A stretch of DNA of 64,000 nt from the NCBI RefSeq assembly GCF_020873875.1, contig NZ_JAHWGU010000010.1, positions 246,213 through 310,212 of the forward strand, in the 5' to 3' direction. Each line of letters begins with the position of its first letter. The first letter of the stretch is position 1. Below, in pieces: positions 51,507 through 60,315 of this stretch. The translations under genes and the position numbers were made by a program. The notes under the pieces were generated by a model that had not been told where the DNA came from, did no database searches, and saw only the letters and a list, made by a program, of their open reading frames with translations. The stretch comes from Actinoplanes sp. DH11. Lineage in GTDB: Bacteria > Actinomycetota > Actinomycetes > Mycobacteriales > Micromonosporaceae.

Positions 51507-52495
51507 AACGCCACTTCCGCGTCTGGCGCGGTGACGCGACCGGCGGCGACCTGCGCGACTTCGAGGTCGAGGTGAACGAGGGCGAGGTCGTCCTCGACAT
51601 CATCCACCGGTTGCAGGCCACCCAGACACCCGACCTGGCCTGCCGGTGGAACTGCAAGGCCGGCAAGTGCGGCTCCTGCTCCATGGAGATCAACGGCAAG
51701 CCGCGGCTGGGCTGCATGACCCGGATGTCGACGTTCACCGAGAACGAGACCATCACGATCACGCCGCTGCGCACCTTCCCGGTCATCCGGGACCTGGTCA
51801 CCGACGTGTCGTTCAACTACGAGAAGGCCCGGGAGACGCCCGCCTTCGCCCCGCCTGCCGGCGTCGCCCCCGGCGACTACCGGATGCAGCAGATCGACGT
51901 GGAACGCAGCCAGGAGTTCCGCAAGTGCATCGAGTGCTTCCTCTGCCAGAACACCTGCCACGTGGTCCGCGACCACGAGGACAACAAGGAGGCGTTCGCC
52001 GGCCCGCGCTACTTCATCCGCGCGGCCGAGCTCGACATGCACCCGCTTGACGCACGCGGTGACCGCAAGGAACACGCGCAGGCCCACCAGGGCCTCGGCT
52101 ACTGCAACATCACCAAGTGCTGCACCGAGGTCTGCCCCGAACACATCAAGATCACTGACAACGCGATCATCCCGATGAAGGAACGCGTCGTCGACCGCCG
52201 CTACGACCCCCTGACCTGGCTCGGCCGCAAAATCTTCCGCCGCGACCAGCTCGAATCCTCCGAATCCATGGCACCCACCTCCTCGGTCGGCGTCACCGGC
52301 GTCGCCGCCGGCACCCCGTTCTCCAGCGCCCGCCTGCCCGAGAACGCCCCCGTCGGCCCGGACGGCCACATGGACGTCGCCGAGCTGTCCGCCCCCATCC
52401 AGGGCGGCCCCTCCCCCTTCGGCGAAGACATCACCTTCCCCCTGCCGCCGGAGGAAATCGTCTACAACCATCCATCACCGGAGAAGGACCGCTGA
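51503..52495 (+). CDS. sdhB: Succinate dehydrogenase iron-sulfur subunit with C-terminal extension
   Basis: The product has 330 residues, about 80 longer than usual. The [2Fe-2S] site is CRWNCKAGKCGSC. The C-terminal clusters use CIECFLCQNTC and CNITKCCTEVCPEH. After the conserved core (ending near WLGRKIFRRDQ) a Pro/Ser/Ala-rich tail without homology follows (APTSSVGVTGVAAGTPFSS and onward). It links FAD to the quinone site. ATG overlaps the sdhA stop (ATGA). Confidence 0.95.
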   Translation: MKRHFRVWRGDATGGDLRDFEVEVNEGEVVLDIIHRLQATQTPDLACRWNCKAGKCGSCSMEINGKPRLGCMTRMSTFTENETITITPLRTFPVIRDLVTDVSFNYEKARETPAFAPPAGVAPGDYRMQQIDVERSQEFRKCIECFLCQNTCHVVRDHEDNKEAFAGPRYFIRAAELDMHPLDARGDRKEHAQAHQGLGYCNITKCCTEVCPEHIKITDNAIIPMKERVVDRRYDPLTWLGRKIFRRDQLESSESMAPTSSVGVTGVAAGTPFSSARLPENAPVGPDGHMDVAELSAPIQGGPSPFGEDITFPLPPEEIVYNHPSPEKDR

Positions 52496-52521
52496 TCGAA
52501 CGCCTGTACTAGCATGGCCCC

Positions 52522-53526
52522 ATGAGCAGCAGCTACCAGCCCTCCATGCTCGACCTGCTTGCCGCCCCGGCCGGCGCCGCGGTGCGGGATGCCTCGGGCG
52601 GCACTGCGGCGCGGGATGCCTCGAGGGACTTCGGGGTTAGGGCCGCCTCGGGCGACGCCGAGGCTTGGGCAGCCTCGGGCGGCGCGGGGGCGCGAGACAT
52701 ATCGGGCGACGCGGGACTGCGGGTCGCGTCAGGTCACGCGGGGGCAGGGTCGCCGCCCTCGCCTCCCCTGCGCGACTTGCCCCCTTACCGCGATTCGCCT
52801 GCTTACCGCGATTCATCTGCTTCTGACTATTCGCGTTCTTCCGGCGATTCGTCCGGTGGGCCTGGCGGGTGGCCGGGAGACCATGCCGGCTTGGTGTCCG
52901 TGCTTCCGGGCCCGTCTCTGCTGGCCGGGCCGGACCGGCCGGCCGTGACACTCGCCCCGCTCGACGGCCTGACCCGGCACCGGCTGACCGCGGGCGCCTG
53001 GGTGGACGTGCTGCCCGGCTGGATGCGCGGATCCGACTCCGTCTTCGAAACCCTTCTCGGCATCGACTGGCGGGCCGAACGACGCAAGATGTACGACGGC
53101 GTCGTGGACGTGCCTCGCCTGCTGCGCTGGTACGGCGGCGGCGACACCCTGCCCCACCCCGCGCTCACCGAGGCGAAATCGCTGCTGAACGCCCACTATG
53201 CGAGCGAACTGGGCGAAGAGTTCGTCACCGCGGGCATGTGCCTCTACCGCGACGGCCGGGACAGCGTCGCCTGGCACGGCGACACCCACGGCCGCTCCAG
53301 CCGCCACGACACCATGGTCGCTATCGTCTCCTTCGGTTCCCCGCGCAACCTGACCCTGCGCCCCCGAGCCGGCGGCCACGAAACCCTGCGGTTCCCCCTC
53401 GGCCACGGCGACCTCATCGTCATGGGCGGCTCCTGCCAGCGAACCTGGGAACACGCCATCCCCAAGACAGCCCGCCCGGTCGGCCCGCGGGTCAGCGTCC
53501 AGTTCCGCCCCAGCGGCGTCGCCTAA
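52522..53526 (+). CDS. AlkB-like 2-oxoglutarate dioxygenase with N-terminal low-complexity insert
   Basis: The product has 334 residues. The catalytic part fills the last 200: Fe ligands in AWHGDTHGRSSRHDT and in TWEHAIPK, and the 2-oxoglutarate Arg in PRVSVQFRP. The start QPSMLDLLAAP matches family starts. Between it and VTLAPLDGLTRH lie some 110 residues rich in Ala, Ser, Gly and Asp (DASGGTAARDAS, DSPAYRDSSASD). These derive from repeated DNA at about 52570-52850. AlkB-type enzymes repair alkylated bases. The insert probably forms a flexible loop. The gene follows the sdh operon by 26 bp. Confidence 0.87.
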   Translation: MSSSYQPSMLDLLAAPAGAAVRDASGGTAARDASRDFGVRAASGDAEAWAASGGAGARDISGDAGLRVASGHAGAGSPPSPPLRDLPPYRDSPAYRDSSASDYSRSSGDSSGGPGGWPGDHAGLVSVLPGPSLLAGPDRPAVTLAPLDGLTRHRLTAGAWVDVLPGWMRGSDSVFETLLGIDWRAERRKMYDGVVDVPRLLRWYGGGDTLPHPALTEAKSLLNAHYASELGEEFVTAGMCLYRDGRDSVAWHGDTHGRSSRHDTMVAIVSFGSPRNLTLRPRAGGHETLRFPLGHGDLIVMGGSCQRTWEHAIPKTARPVGPRVSVQFRPSGVA

Positions 53527-53549
53527 TGGGAGCTACCGGGTCAACCGCT

Positions 53550-53790
53550 GGCAGACTCGGTGCCCGGTAGCCGCCAGCAAACTCAGTGCCCGGTAGCCGC
53601 CGGCAAACTCAGTGCCCGGTAGCCGCCGGCAAACTCAGTGCCCGGTAGCCGCCGGCAAACTCAGTGCCCGGTAGCCGCCGGCAGACTCGGTGCCCGGTAG
53701 CCGCCGGCAGACTCGGTGCCTGGTAGCCGCCGGCAAACTCAGTGCCCGGTAGCCGCCGGCAGACTCGGTGCCCGGTAGCCGCCAGCAGGT
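53550..53790. repeat. 26-bp minisatellite, nine copies
   Basis: The GTAGCCGCC core recurs at 53567 and then every 26 bp to 53775, nine times without a break in period. Units are CCGGTAGCCGCCGGCAAACT-like and differ only at a few sites (AAACTCA or GACTCGG). It begins 25-30 bp after the alkB-like stop. There are no spacers, so it is not a CRISPR array. Confidence 0.95.
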
Positions 53791-54012
53791 GAGCGCTCCC
53801 CGTCTCCGGCTTCCCCAGCCGCACCCTCGGCGACTCCACAGAGTGCACACGATCTTGTGCCTGTCGACCTTCCGGACAAATCGGCCCCATCCACCTGCAC
53901 TCGAGACGCGCCGCGCGAGGCGGACGGGCGCGGCGTGGTGTTCCGCGCTCCCGGCCCCTTGTGATCGGTGGATGACCAGCCGCGACCCGCTGCGGTGGGT
54001 CCGCGCGGCGTT

Positions 54013-54087
54013 GTTGATCTGCACGCGATGCGAAATTGCGGTTTCAGGTCCATGATCACAGCGATTTCGTAGCGCTAGCAGATCAAC
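54013..54087. repeat. 75-bp imperfect palindromic element
   Basis: GTTGATCTGC (54013-54022) and GCAGATCAAC (54078-54087) are exact inverted ends. The inner arms remain partly complementary for some 35 nt (GCGAAAT with ATTTCGTAGC). A second, truncated copy of one arm occurs at 63866-63877. This suggests a dispersed REP- or MITE-like element of the genome. Confidence 0.7.
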
Positions 54088-54673
54088 ATTTCGGTATCGA
54101 CGGCCCGTCCGGGTGCCGCCGGGGTCGGATCCGAGGGGACGCCGCGTTGATGCGCAGGCAGTATCGCCTGGGTGGCGATCCGAGGTGCAGCGGCCCGGGG
54201 CGGCGGCCGGGGCGGCGATCGGGGCGATCTCGTTCGCGTCACCTCGCGCCATGCCGGTAACTCGCGGTGGGCCGAGGGCGCCCGGATGGGGTGGCGGCGA
54301 TGCCCACGATGCTCGAGACCCGCACACCGAGGCCGGCGGGAGGCCTCGGTGGCCGGACGACTTCAGCGTCGCGCCCGGCTGAAGCGGGAGACCGCTGCGG
54401 CGGACAGGGCGACCTCAGCCCGCGCCCGGCGCCAGGGCATGAACGTCAGCGGCCGGCGGCGCAGAGCTTGACGCGGGCGAGCGTGGGTCGGGCTGCGGGG
54501 AGCGTGCCGGGCGGGGAGCGGCGAGAGGGCCAGGTGGGTGGGAACGGCGAAGGGGCGGCTGCGGAAGGTTGCGGGGTGCCATGGCGGCCGGTGTGGGTGG
54601 GAGGGGGTTTGAGCTGCGGGGAAATCCTGCGGTAACAGGGGCATTGCAAGTGGTTGACGCGGACGGCGAGAAA
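54088..54673. other. Gene-free stretch before the catabolic operon
   Basis: Open frames on both strands here lack a convincing start, ribosome site or recognisable domain, and run through repeats. Apart from the promoter at its right end I see no feature in this stretch. Confidence 0.5.
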
Positions 54674-54690
54674 GTTACACTCCTAGTGTA
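54654..54690 (+). promoter_or_regulatory. Catabolic operon promoter with TetR-type palindromic operator
   Basis: TTACACT-CCT-AGTGTAA (54674-54690) is a perfect 7-3-7 inverted repeat, the typical form of a TetR-family operator. TTGACG (54654-54659) and TACACT (54675-54680, spacing 15) make a plausible promoter that the operator would block. The TetR gene at the end of the operon (63258) is the natural candidate repressor. Confidence 0.68.
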
Positions 54691-54741
54691 AATAGTTGAC
54701 CATCACTCCACACAGGACTTTTACCGGTCCGGGAGGTGTCC

Positions 54742-55437
54742 ATGGCAACAGACGATCTCGCCCTGCACAACATCACTGTCCGCTTCGGCGGTCTGGTTGC
54801 TCTTGACGATGTCTCCCTGCGCGTGGCGCCGGGGCGGATCGTGGGGGTTATTGGGCCGAACGGGGCCGGCAAGACCACGCTTTTCAATGTCATCTGTGGC
54901 TTCGTGCCGCCGTCGGAGGGGTCCCTCACACTGGACGGGCGGCCTTGGCGGCCTCGGCCGCACCAGCTGAGCCGGCTCGGGATCACGCGGACCCTGCAGG
55001 GTGTCGGGCAGTTCGCCGGCATGACCGTGCTGGAGAACGTGATGGTCGGCGTCCATGGGCGCCGCGCCGAGGAAGAGGCTTTCGCGGCGCTGGAGAGGTG
55101 CGGTGTGGCGCGGTATGCGCCGACCTTTCCGGGCGCTCTGCCCTATGCGATCCGGAAGCGGATCGAGCTGGCACGGGCGCTTGTCGCCAAGCCGCGCATC
55201 CTGATGCTTGACGAACCGGCGGGCGGGCTGGACGCCGACGAGATCCAGTGGCTCGGCGGCCTGATCAAAGAGGTCGGCACCACGGTGCTGCTGGTGGAGC
55301 ACCACATGGACTTGGTCATGTCGGTCTGCGACGAGATCCTGGTCCTTGATTTCGGGAAGCCGATCGCGCTCGGCACCCCGGATGAGATCCGCCAGAACGA
55401 ACGGGTCACCGAGGCATACCTCGGCACCCCCGCATAA
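54742..55437 (+). CDS. livG: LivG-type ABC transporter ATPase
   Basis: The product has 231 residues from ATG 54742 (GGGAGG 6 nt upstream). Walker A is GPNGAGKTT (about residue 39), Walker B ILMLDEPAGGLD, and the switch His lies in LVEHHMDLVM. The signature motif is degenerate (LPYAIRKRIELARAL in place of LSxGxxRxLEIARAL), a form I recall in some actinobacterial LivG-like proteins. With LivF, LivH, LivM and a binding protein it forms an importer of the branched-chain amino acid type, here inferred to serve a carboxylic acid. Confidence 0.93.
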   Translation: MATDDLALHNITVRFGGLVALDDVSLRVAPGRIVGVIGPNGAGKTTLFNVICGFVPPSEGSLTLDGRPWRPRPHQLSRLGITRTLQGVGQFAGMTVLENVMVGVHGRRAEEEAFAALERCGVARYAPTFPGALPYAIRKRIELARALVAKPRILMLDEPAGGLDADEIQWLGGLIKEVGTTVLLVEHHMDLVMSVCDEILVLDFGKPIALGTPDEIRQNERVTEAYLGTPA

Positions 55438-55439
55438 AG

Positions 55440-55516
55440 GCGAGGCACCCCGCGAAACGCGAGGCACCCCGCGAAACACGAGGCACCCCGTACGAACGCG
55501 AGGCACCCCGCGGGGC
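55440..55516. repeat. Four 19-20-bp tandem repeats between livG and livF
   Basis: Units GCGAGGCACCCCGCGAAAC at 55440-55458 and 55459-55477 are identical; 55478-55497 and 55498-55516 are variants. The block starts just after the livG stop and opens a gap of 194 bp in an otherwise gap-free operon. Confidence 0.85.
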
Positions 55517-55614
55517 TCCGCGCAAAACCTGACGACCAAACCGCAAGCCGGGCCACCTGCGCCGGCTTCGTTCGCCATACCCGAAATTTCGTGAAAACCC
55601 TGGAGGAGACGTCG

Positions 55615-55635
55615 ATGGCAGGAGACACGACATGA
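55615..55635 (+). other. Six-codon mini-frame overlapping the livF start
   Basis: ATG 55615 follows TGGAGGAG, encodes MAGDTT and stops with TGA that overlaps livF ATG 55632 (ATGA). It may be a translation-coupling leader, or the last trace of a gene lost when the repeats arose. Confidence 0.4.
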
Positions 55636-56351
55636 GCAGCGCACTGCTGCGGGTCGAAGGCCTCACCGCCGGGTACGGCGCGGCGCCCGTCCTGCACGAC
55701 GTGAACCTCACCGTCCAACCCGGAGAGATCGTGGCCGTGCTCGGCGCCAACGGGGCCGGCAAGACGACGCTGCTGCGTACCCTTTCCGGCCTGGTCCGCA
55801 GCACCGGAGGCCAGGTCGTCTTCGACGGCGCGGACCTGCGGACCACCAAGGTCGAGCAGATGGTGCGTCGCGGGATCGCGCACGTCCCGGAGGGGCGTGG
55901 CGTGGTCACCGAACTGACCGTCGACGAGAACCTGCGGCTCGGCGGTCTCTGGCGGCGCGATCAAGCCGACGCGAGACGTGCCCTCGATGAGGTGTACGAG
56001 TTGTTCCCGGCGTTGGCACAACGGCGTGCCTTCGCCGGGCACCAGCTGTCCGGCGGCGAGCGGCAGATGCTGGCGCTGGGCCGGGCCCTGGTCGGCCGGC
56101 CGCGGCTGCTGCTGCTCGACGAGCCGTCGCTGGGTCTGGCTCCGAAGATCACCGCGCAGATCATGGCGCTCCTGCGTGACCTGCGGGAACGTACCGGTCT
56201 CGCGGTTCTGCTCGTGGAGCAGAACGTCCGCAGCGCGCTCTCCGTCGCCGATGAGGGCGTGGTTCTCGCCCTCGGCCGGGTGGTGACCCGCAACCGGGCC
56301 GCGGCGCTGCGCGACGACGCCGATCTCCGTCACGCATATCTGGGGTTCTGA
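55632..56351 (+). CDS. livF: LivF-type ABC transporter ATPase
   Basis: The product has 239 residues: Walker A GANGAGKTT, signature LSGGERQMLALGRAL, Walker B LLLLDEPSLGLA and VLLVEQNVRSAL with the switch region. These are textbook LivF features. It is coupled upstream to a mini-frame and downstream to livH (TGATG). Confidence 0.95.
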   Translation: MSSALLRVEGLTAGYGAAPVLHDVNLTVQPGEIVAVLGANGAGKTTLLRTLSGLVRSTGGQVVFDGADLRTTKVEQMVRRGIAHVPEGRGVVTELTVDENLRLGGLWRRDQADARRALDEVYELFPALAQRRAFAGHQLSGGERQMLALGRALVGRPRLLLLDEPSLGLAPKITAQIMALLRDLRERTGLAVLLVEQNVRSALSVADEGVVLALGRVVTRNRAAALRDDADLRHAYLGF

Positions 56352-57229
56352 TGAGCCAGTTCATCTATCTGACCTTCGACGGGCTGAGCCGGGGCGCGGT
56401 CTACGCGGCGTTCGCACTGTCCCTGGTGTTGATCTGGCGTGCCGCGCGAATCGTGAACTTCGCGCAGGGCGCGATGGCTGTCGCGGCCGTCTACGCGGCG
56501 TACTCGATCACGTCGGCGACCGGGTCCTACTGGCTCGGTTTCGGTGTCGCGCTGCTGGCCGGCCTGGTGCTCGGCGTCACGGTGGAGCGGGTGGTGATGC
56601 GCTTCGTCGATCATTCGTCGCCACTGAACGGCGTGGTCGTGGCGCTCGGCCTGGTCCTGGTGATCCAGGGCGTGCTCGGCATCATCTACGGCAACGAGTT
56701 CCGGCCGGTGGAGACGCCGTTCAGCCGGGACGCGTTCGAGGTCGGTGGCGTCGCGATGCTCTCCCGGTACGACCTGTTCGTCTTCGCCGCGGTGGGCGCG
56801 GTGGTCTTGGTTCTCACGCTTCTCTTCACGCGTACGGCCATCGGCCTGCGCATGCGGGCGGCGGCGTTCGCGCCGGACGTCTCGCGGCTGCTGGGGGTCT
56901 CGGTCGGCGGGATGCTGACCCTGGGCTGGGCGCTCGCCGCGGCGGTGGGTTCGCTCGCCGGGATGCTCGTCGTGCCCACCGAGCTGGGCCTGCACCCGAC
57001 CGCGATGGACGTCGTCTTCGTCTCCGCGTTCACCGCCGCGGTGGTGGGCGGCCTGGACAGCCCGATCGGTGCGGTCACCGGCGGGCTCGTGGTGGGGCTG
57101 CTGCTGTCGTACGTCAGCGGCTATGTGGAGCCGACGGTCGCGCCGATGGCCGTACTCCTGCTGCTCGTCGTGGTTCTGCTCGGGAAGCCGGGCGGGCTCT
57201 TCTCCAGTTCGAGAGCGAGGGTGGCATGA
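56351..57229 (+). CDS. livH: LivH-type permease
   Basis: The product has 292 residues with about eight hydrophobic segments. The family start reads LTFDGLSRGAVYAAFALSLV with RIVNFAQGAMAVAAVY, and the late block AFTAAVVGGLDSPIGAVTGG faces the ATPase. It forms half of the membrane channel. Starts within the livF stop and overlaps livM by 4 nt. Confidence 0.95.
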   Translation: MSQFIYLTFDGLSRGAVYAAFALSLVLIWRAARIVNFAQGAMAVAAVYAAYSITSATGSYWLGFGVALLAGLVLGVTVERVVMRFVDHSSPLNGVVVALGLVLVIQGVLGIIYGNEFRPVETPFSRDAFEVGGVAMLSRYDLFVFAAVGAVVLVLTLLFTRTAIGLRMRAAAFAPDVSRLLGVSVGGMLTLGWALAAAVGSLAGMLVVPTELGLHPTAMDVVFVSAFTAAVVGGLDSPIGAVTGGLVVGLLLSYVSGYVEPTVAPMAVLLLLVVVLLGKPGGLFSSSRARVA

Positions 57230-58260
57230 CCGACATGAAGACGAAGGTGGGCACGGATCCCGTACCCGCGAGCGTCTCGCAGAAGACGCGTAGCGGGCGC
57301 CGCCTCGCCCCGGTCCTGATCGTCGTGGCCGGCGCGATCCTGATCCTGATCTTGAGCTACACGCTCCCGCCGTTCCGGAACTACCAGCTCGCGACGGTCG
57401 GCGCCTATCTCTGCGTGACCGCCGGCCTGACCGTCCTGACTGGACTGAACGGGCAGCTCTCGCTGGGGCACGGCGCGCTGATGGCGACCGGCGCCTACGC
57501 GTTCACGCTGGCGCAGAACAAGTGGCTCAGCATGCCCGTCAGCTTCGTCACGGCGATCGTGGTGACCACGCTGGCCGGCGCGGTGATCGGGCTGGCGGCG
57601 GCCCGGTTGCGCGGTCCCTACCTGGCCGGTCTCACGCTCGCGGTGGCGATCGTGGTCCCGTCGGTGACCAGCACGTTCGACGGGACCTTCAACAGCGATC
57701 AGGGCCTGTCGGTGATGCTCGACCCGCCGCCGGGCACGATCCCGATGGAACGCTGGCAGGTCTGGGTCTGCTGGGCGGGTGCGCTGCTCACGGTGCTGAC
57801 GCTGGCGCTGCTCGTGCGGGGCCGGTTCGGGCGGCAGCTGCGGGCGGTCCGCGACGACGAGACCGCCGCGAAGCTGGCCGGCATCAACATCGCCCGTACC
57901 CAGGTGCTGGCGTTCGTGGTGAGCGCGGTCGGCGCCGGCCTTTCCGGCGCCCTGTTCGCCGTGCTCGCGCAGAGCGTCTCGCCGGGCGCGTTCCCGCTGA
58001 CGCTCTCCCTCTTCCTGGTCATGGCCATCGTGATCGGCGGGCTGGGCAGCCTGTTCGGCGCGCTCTGGGGCGCGGTCCTGCTGGTCGCCCTGCCCACGTT
58101 CGCCCAGTCGATCGCCGAGCAGACCGGCTCGCACCGGCTGGAGGGCAACCTCGCCCTGGTCGTCTTCGGCGTGGTGCTCATCGTCGTCATGCTCGCCGCC
58201 CCGGGCGGCATCGCATCAACCGGCAACACCCTCATCCGCAGATTCAGGAGGACACGATGA
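57226..58260 (+). CDS. livM: LivM-type permease
   Basis: The product has 344 residues with about ten hydrophobic segments. The block GLNGQLSLGHGALMATGAYA and the late MAIVIGGLGSLFGALWGAV are characteristic. An extra cytoplasmic start of about 25 residues is present. It pairs with LivH. Its end overlaps the binding-protein gene by 4 nt. Confidence 0.95.
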   Translation: MTDMKTKVGTDPVPASVSQKTRSGRRLAPVLIVVAGAILILILSYTLPPFRNYQLATVGAYLCVTAGLTVLTGLNGQLSLGHGALMATGAYAFTLAQNKWLSMPVSFVTAIVVTTLAGAVIGLAAARLRGPYLAGLTLAVAIVVPSVTSTFDGTFNSDQGLSVMLDPPPGTIPMERWQVWVCWAGALLTVLTLALLVRGRFGRQLRAVRDDETAAKLAGINIARTQVLAFVVSAVGAGLSGALFAVLAQSVSPGAFPLTLSLFLVMAIVIGGLGSLFGALWGAVLLVALPTFAQSIAEQTGSHRLEGNLALVVFGVVLIVVMLAAPGGIASTGNTLIRRFRRTR

Positions 58261-59522
58261 AACGCACCGCGACGACGTTTGTCGCCGCCATGGTGCTGCT
58301 GGCCGCGGGCTGCAGCAGCAGTGACGGCGACGGCGGTACCGGTGGCGCCGATGTTCCGGGCGTGACCGACTCGGAGGTCGTGATCGGCACCCACATGCCG
58401 CTGACCGGCCCGGCCGCGGCCGGGTACGCGAGCATCTCGCCGGCCACCAAGGCCTATTTCGACTTCGTCAACGCCAACGGCGGCGTCCACGGCCGGAAGA
58501 TCACCTACAAGGTCAAGGACGACGGCTACAACCCGGCGAACACCCAGCAGGTGGTGCGCGAGCTCGTCCTGCAGGACAAGGTGTTCGCGCTGATCAACGG
58601 CCTGGGCACGCCGACGCACACCGGCGTCCTGGACTTCCTCAAGACCAACCGGGTGCCGGACCTGTTCGTCGCCAGTGGCAGCCGCAGCTGGAACCAGCCG
58701 GAGAAGTATCCGAACACGTTCGGCTTCAACCCGGACTACACGGTCGAGGGCAAGATCCTCGGGACGTACGTGAAGGACGAGCACGCCGGCAAGAAGGTGT
58801 GCTTCCTGGGTCAGGACGACGACTTCGGCCGGGACGCCCTGGTCGGCCTGGAGCAGGTCGTCGGCGCGGTCGCCGCGAAGCAGACCTACGTGACGAGCAA
58901 CCCGAACGTCGGGCCGCAGATGGGCGCGCTCAAGGGCGCCGGCTGCGAGGTCGTCGTGCTGGCGACCATCCCCGGGTTCACCGCGCTCTCCATCGGGACG
59001 GCCGCGAAGATCGCTTTCAAGCCGCAGTTCGTGGTGAGCAACGTGGGCGCCGACCCGACCACCGTCGGCAAGGCCCTCGGTGCTGCCGCCCCGCTGATGG
59101 AGGGCCTGGTGGCGGCGAACTACCTGCCGCTGAGCACGGACGAGGCCAACCCGTGGATCCAGCTGTTCAAGAAGGTGAACACGGAACACAACGGTGGCGC
59201 CGAGTTCGACAACAACGTCGTCTACGGCATGTCGGTGGCGTACCTGTTCGTGCAGTCGTTGCAGGCCGCCGGCAAGGACCTGACCCGCGACGGCATCGTC
59301 GAGGCGGTCAAGAAGAACGGCTTCCAGGGGCCGGGTCTGGTTCCGCTGCGCTTCTCAGCGACGGATCACGCGGGGTACGGCGGCACGCAGCTCACCAGGA
59401 TCGAAGGCGGTAAGGCGGTCTTCTTCGGGAGCGCCTACACCACCGACGACAAGGACGGCCCGGTCGCGCCGCACACGGCCACCGCCGTGACACCTCCGTC
59501 CAACGGTGTGCCGGCCGCGTAA
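58257..59522 (+). CDS. livK: LivK-type lipoprotein substrate-binding protein
   Basis: The product has 421 residues from ATG 58257 (AGGAGG upstream). The signal peptide ends in a lipobox (LLAAGC, Cys about residue 20). The type I binding fold is shown by VVIGTHMPLTGPAAAGYAS, NGGVHGRKITYKVKDDGYNP and ALINGLGTPTHTGVLDFL. Proteins of this group bind amino acids, aromatic or aliphatic carboxylic acids. The enzymes encoded next point to an organic acid rather than leucine. Confidence 0.93.
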   Translation: MKRTATTFVAAMVLLAAGCSSSDGDGGTGGADVPGVTDSEVVIGTHMPLTGPAAAGYASISPATKAYFDFVNANGGVHGRKITYKVKDDGYNPANTQQVVRELVLQDKVFALINGLGTPTHTGVLDFLKTNRVPDLFVASGSRSWNQPEKYPNTFGFNPDYTVEGKILGTYVKDEHAGKKVCFLGQDDDFGRDALVGLEQVVGAVAAKQTYVTSNPNVGPQMGALKGAGCEVVVLATIPGFTALSIGTAAKIAFKPQFVVSNVGADPTTVGKALGAAAPLMEGLVAANYLPLSTDEANPWIQLFKKVNTEHNGGAEFDNNVVYGMSVAYLFVQSLQAAGKDLTRDGIVEAVKKNGFQGPGLVPLRFSATDHAGYGGTQLTRIEGGKAVFFGSAYTTDDKDGPVAPHTATAVTPPSNGVPAA

Positions 59523-59568
59523 TATCTGCACTTGCTCTGCAAATACAACACTTCCAGGAGGTCGGACG

Positions 59569-60315
59569 ATGGCGGACCAGGTAGCGATCGTGACCGGAGC
59601 CAGCCGGGGAATCGGGTTCGCCATCGCGCAACGCTTCGTCGCCCAAGGCGCGAAAGTCGCCGTGACCGGCCGCGACGCCGACGCCCTCGAAGCCGCCGTG
59701 AAGGAGCTCGGCGGCTCCGAGGTGGCGATCGGCGTCGCCGGCAAGGGCGACGACCCGGCACATCGGACCGCCGTGATCGACGCGGTCCGGGACCGGTTCG
59801 GCCCGGTCACCACGCTGATCAACAACATCGGGATCAACCCGGCGTACGGGCCGCTCGCCACCCTCGACCTGAACGCCGCCCGCAAGATGGCCGAGGTCAA
59901 CCTGATCGGCACGCTGGGCTGGGTGCAGGAAGCGCTGCGCGGTGGACTCGCCGACACCGGCGGCTCGATCGTCAACATCTCCTCGGTGTCCGGGGTGCGC
60001 CCGGCGCCGGGCATCGCGTTCTACGGCACCACCAAGGCGGCCCTGATCCACCTCACCGAGGAACTCGCCCTCGAACTGGCCCCGAAGATCCGGGTCAACG
60101 CGGTCGCCCCGGCGGTCGTGAAGACCCGCTTCGCGACCGCGCTCTACGAGGGGCGCGAGGAACAGGTGGCCGCCACGTACCCGCTGGGCCGGCTCGGCAC
60201 CACCGACGACGTGGCCGGCACGGTCGCGTTCCTCTGCTCGCCGGACGCCGCCTGGATCACCGGGCAGACCATCGTCCTCGACGGCGGCATCACCCTCACC
60301 GGGAGCGTGCAGTGA
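59569..60315 (+). CDS. SDR family oxidoreductase (first of two)
   Basis: The product has 248 residues from ATG 59569, with AGGAGG 8 nt upstream. TGASRGIGFAIA binds the cofactor, NNIGINPAYG stands at the NNAG position, and ISSVSG with YGTTKAAL gives the catalytic Ser, Tyr and Lys. The FabG-like form commonly oxidises or reduces hydroxyacyl substrates. In the operon it may act like LvaD, interconverting 4-keto and 4-hydroxy acyl-CoA. Coupled to the next SDR by a GTGA overlap. Confidence 0.9.
   Translation: MADQVAIVTGASRGIGFAIAQRFVAQGAKVAVTGRDADALEAAVKELGGSEVAIGVAGKGDDPAHRTAVIDAVRDRFGPVTTLINNIGINPAYGPLATLDLNAARKMAEVNLIGTLGWVQEALRGGLADTGGSIVNISSVSGVRPAPGIAFYGTTKAALIHLTEELALELAPKIRVNAVAPAVVKTRFATALYEGREEQVAATYPLGRLGTTDDVAGTVAFLCSPDAAWITGQTIVLDGGITLTGSVQ

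Noticed and set aside
53550..53790. CRISPR-like appearance of the 26-bp repeats
   Set aside because: Repeats are directly adjacent without spacers and no cas gene is present.
53635..54327. Minus-strand frame of 230 codons through the 26-bp repeats
   Set aside because: Its composition follows the repeats and the palindrome, it has no ribosome site or domain, and the frame is open only because the region is GC-rich.
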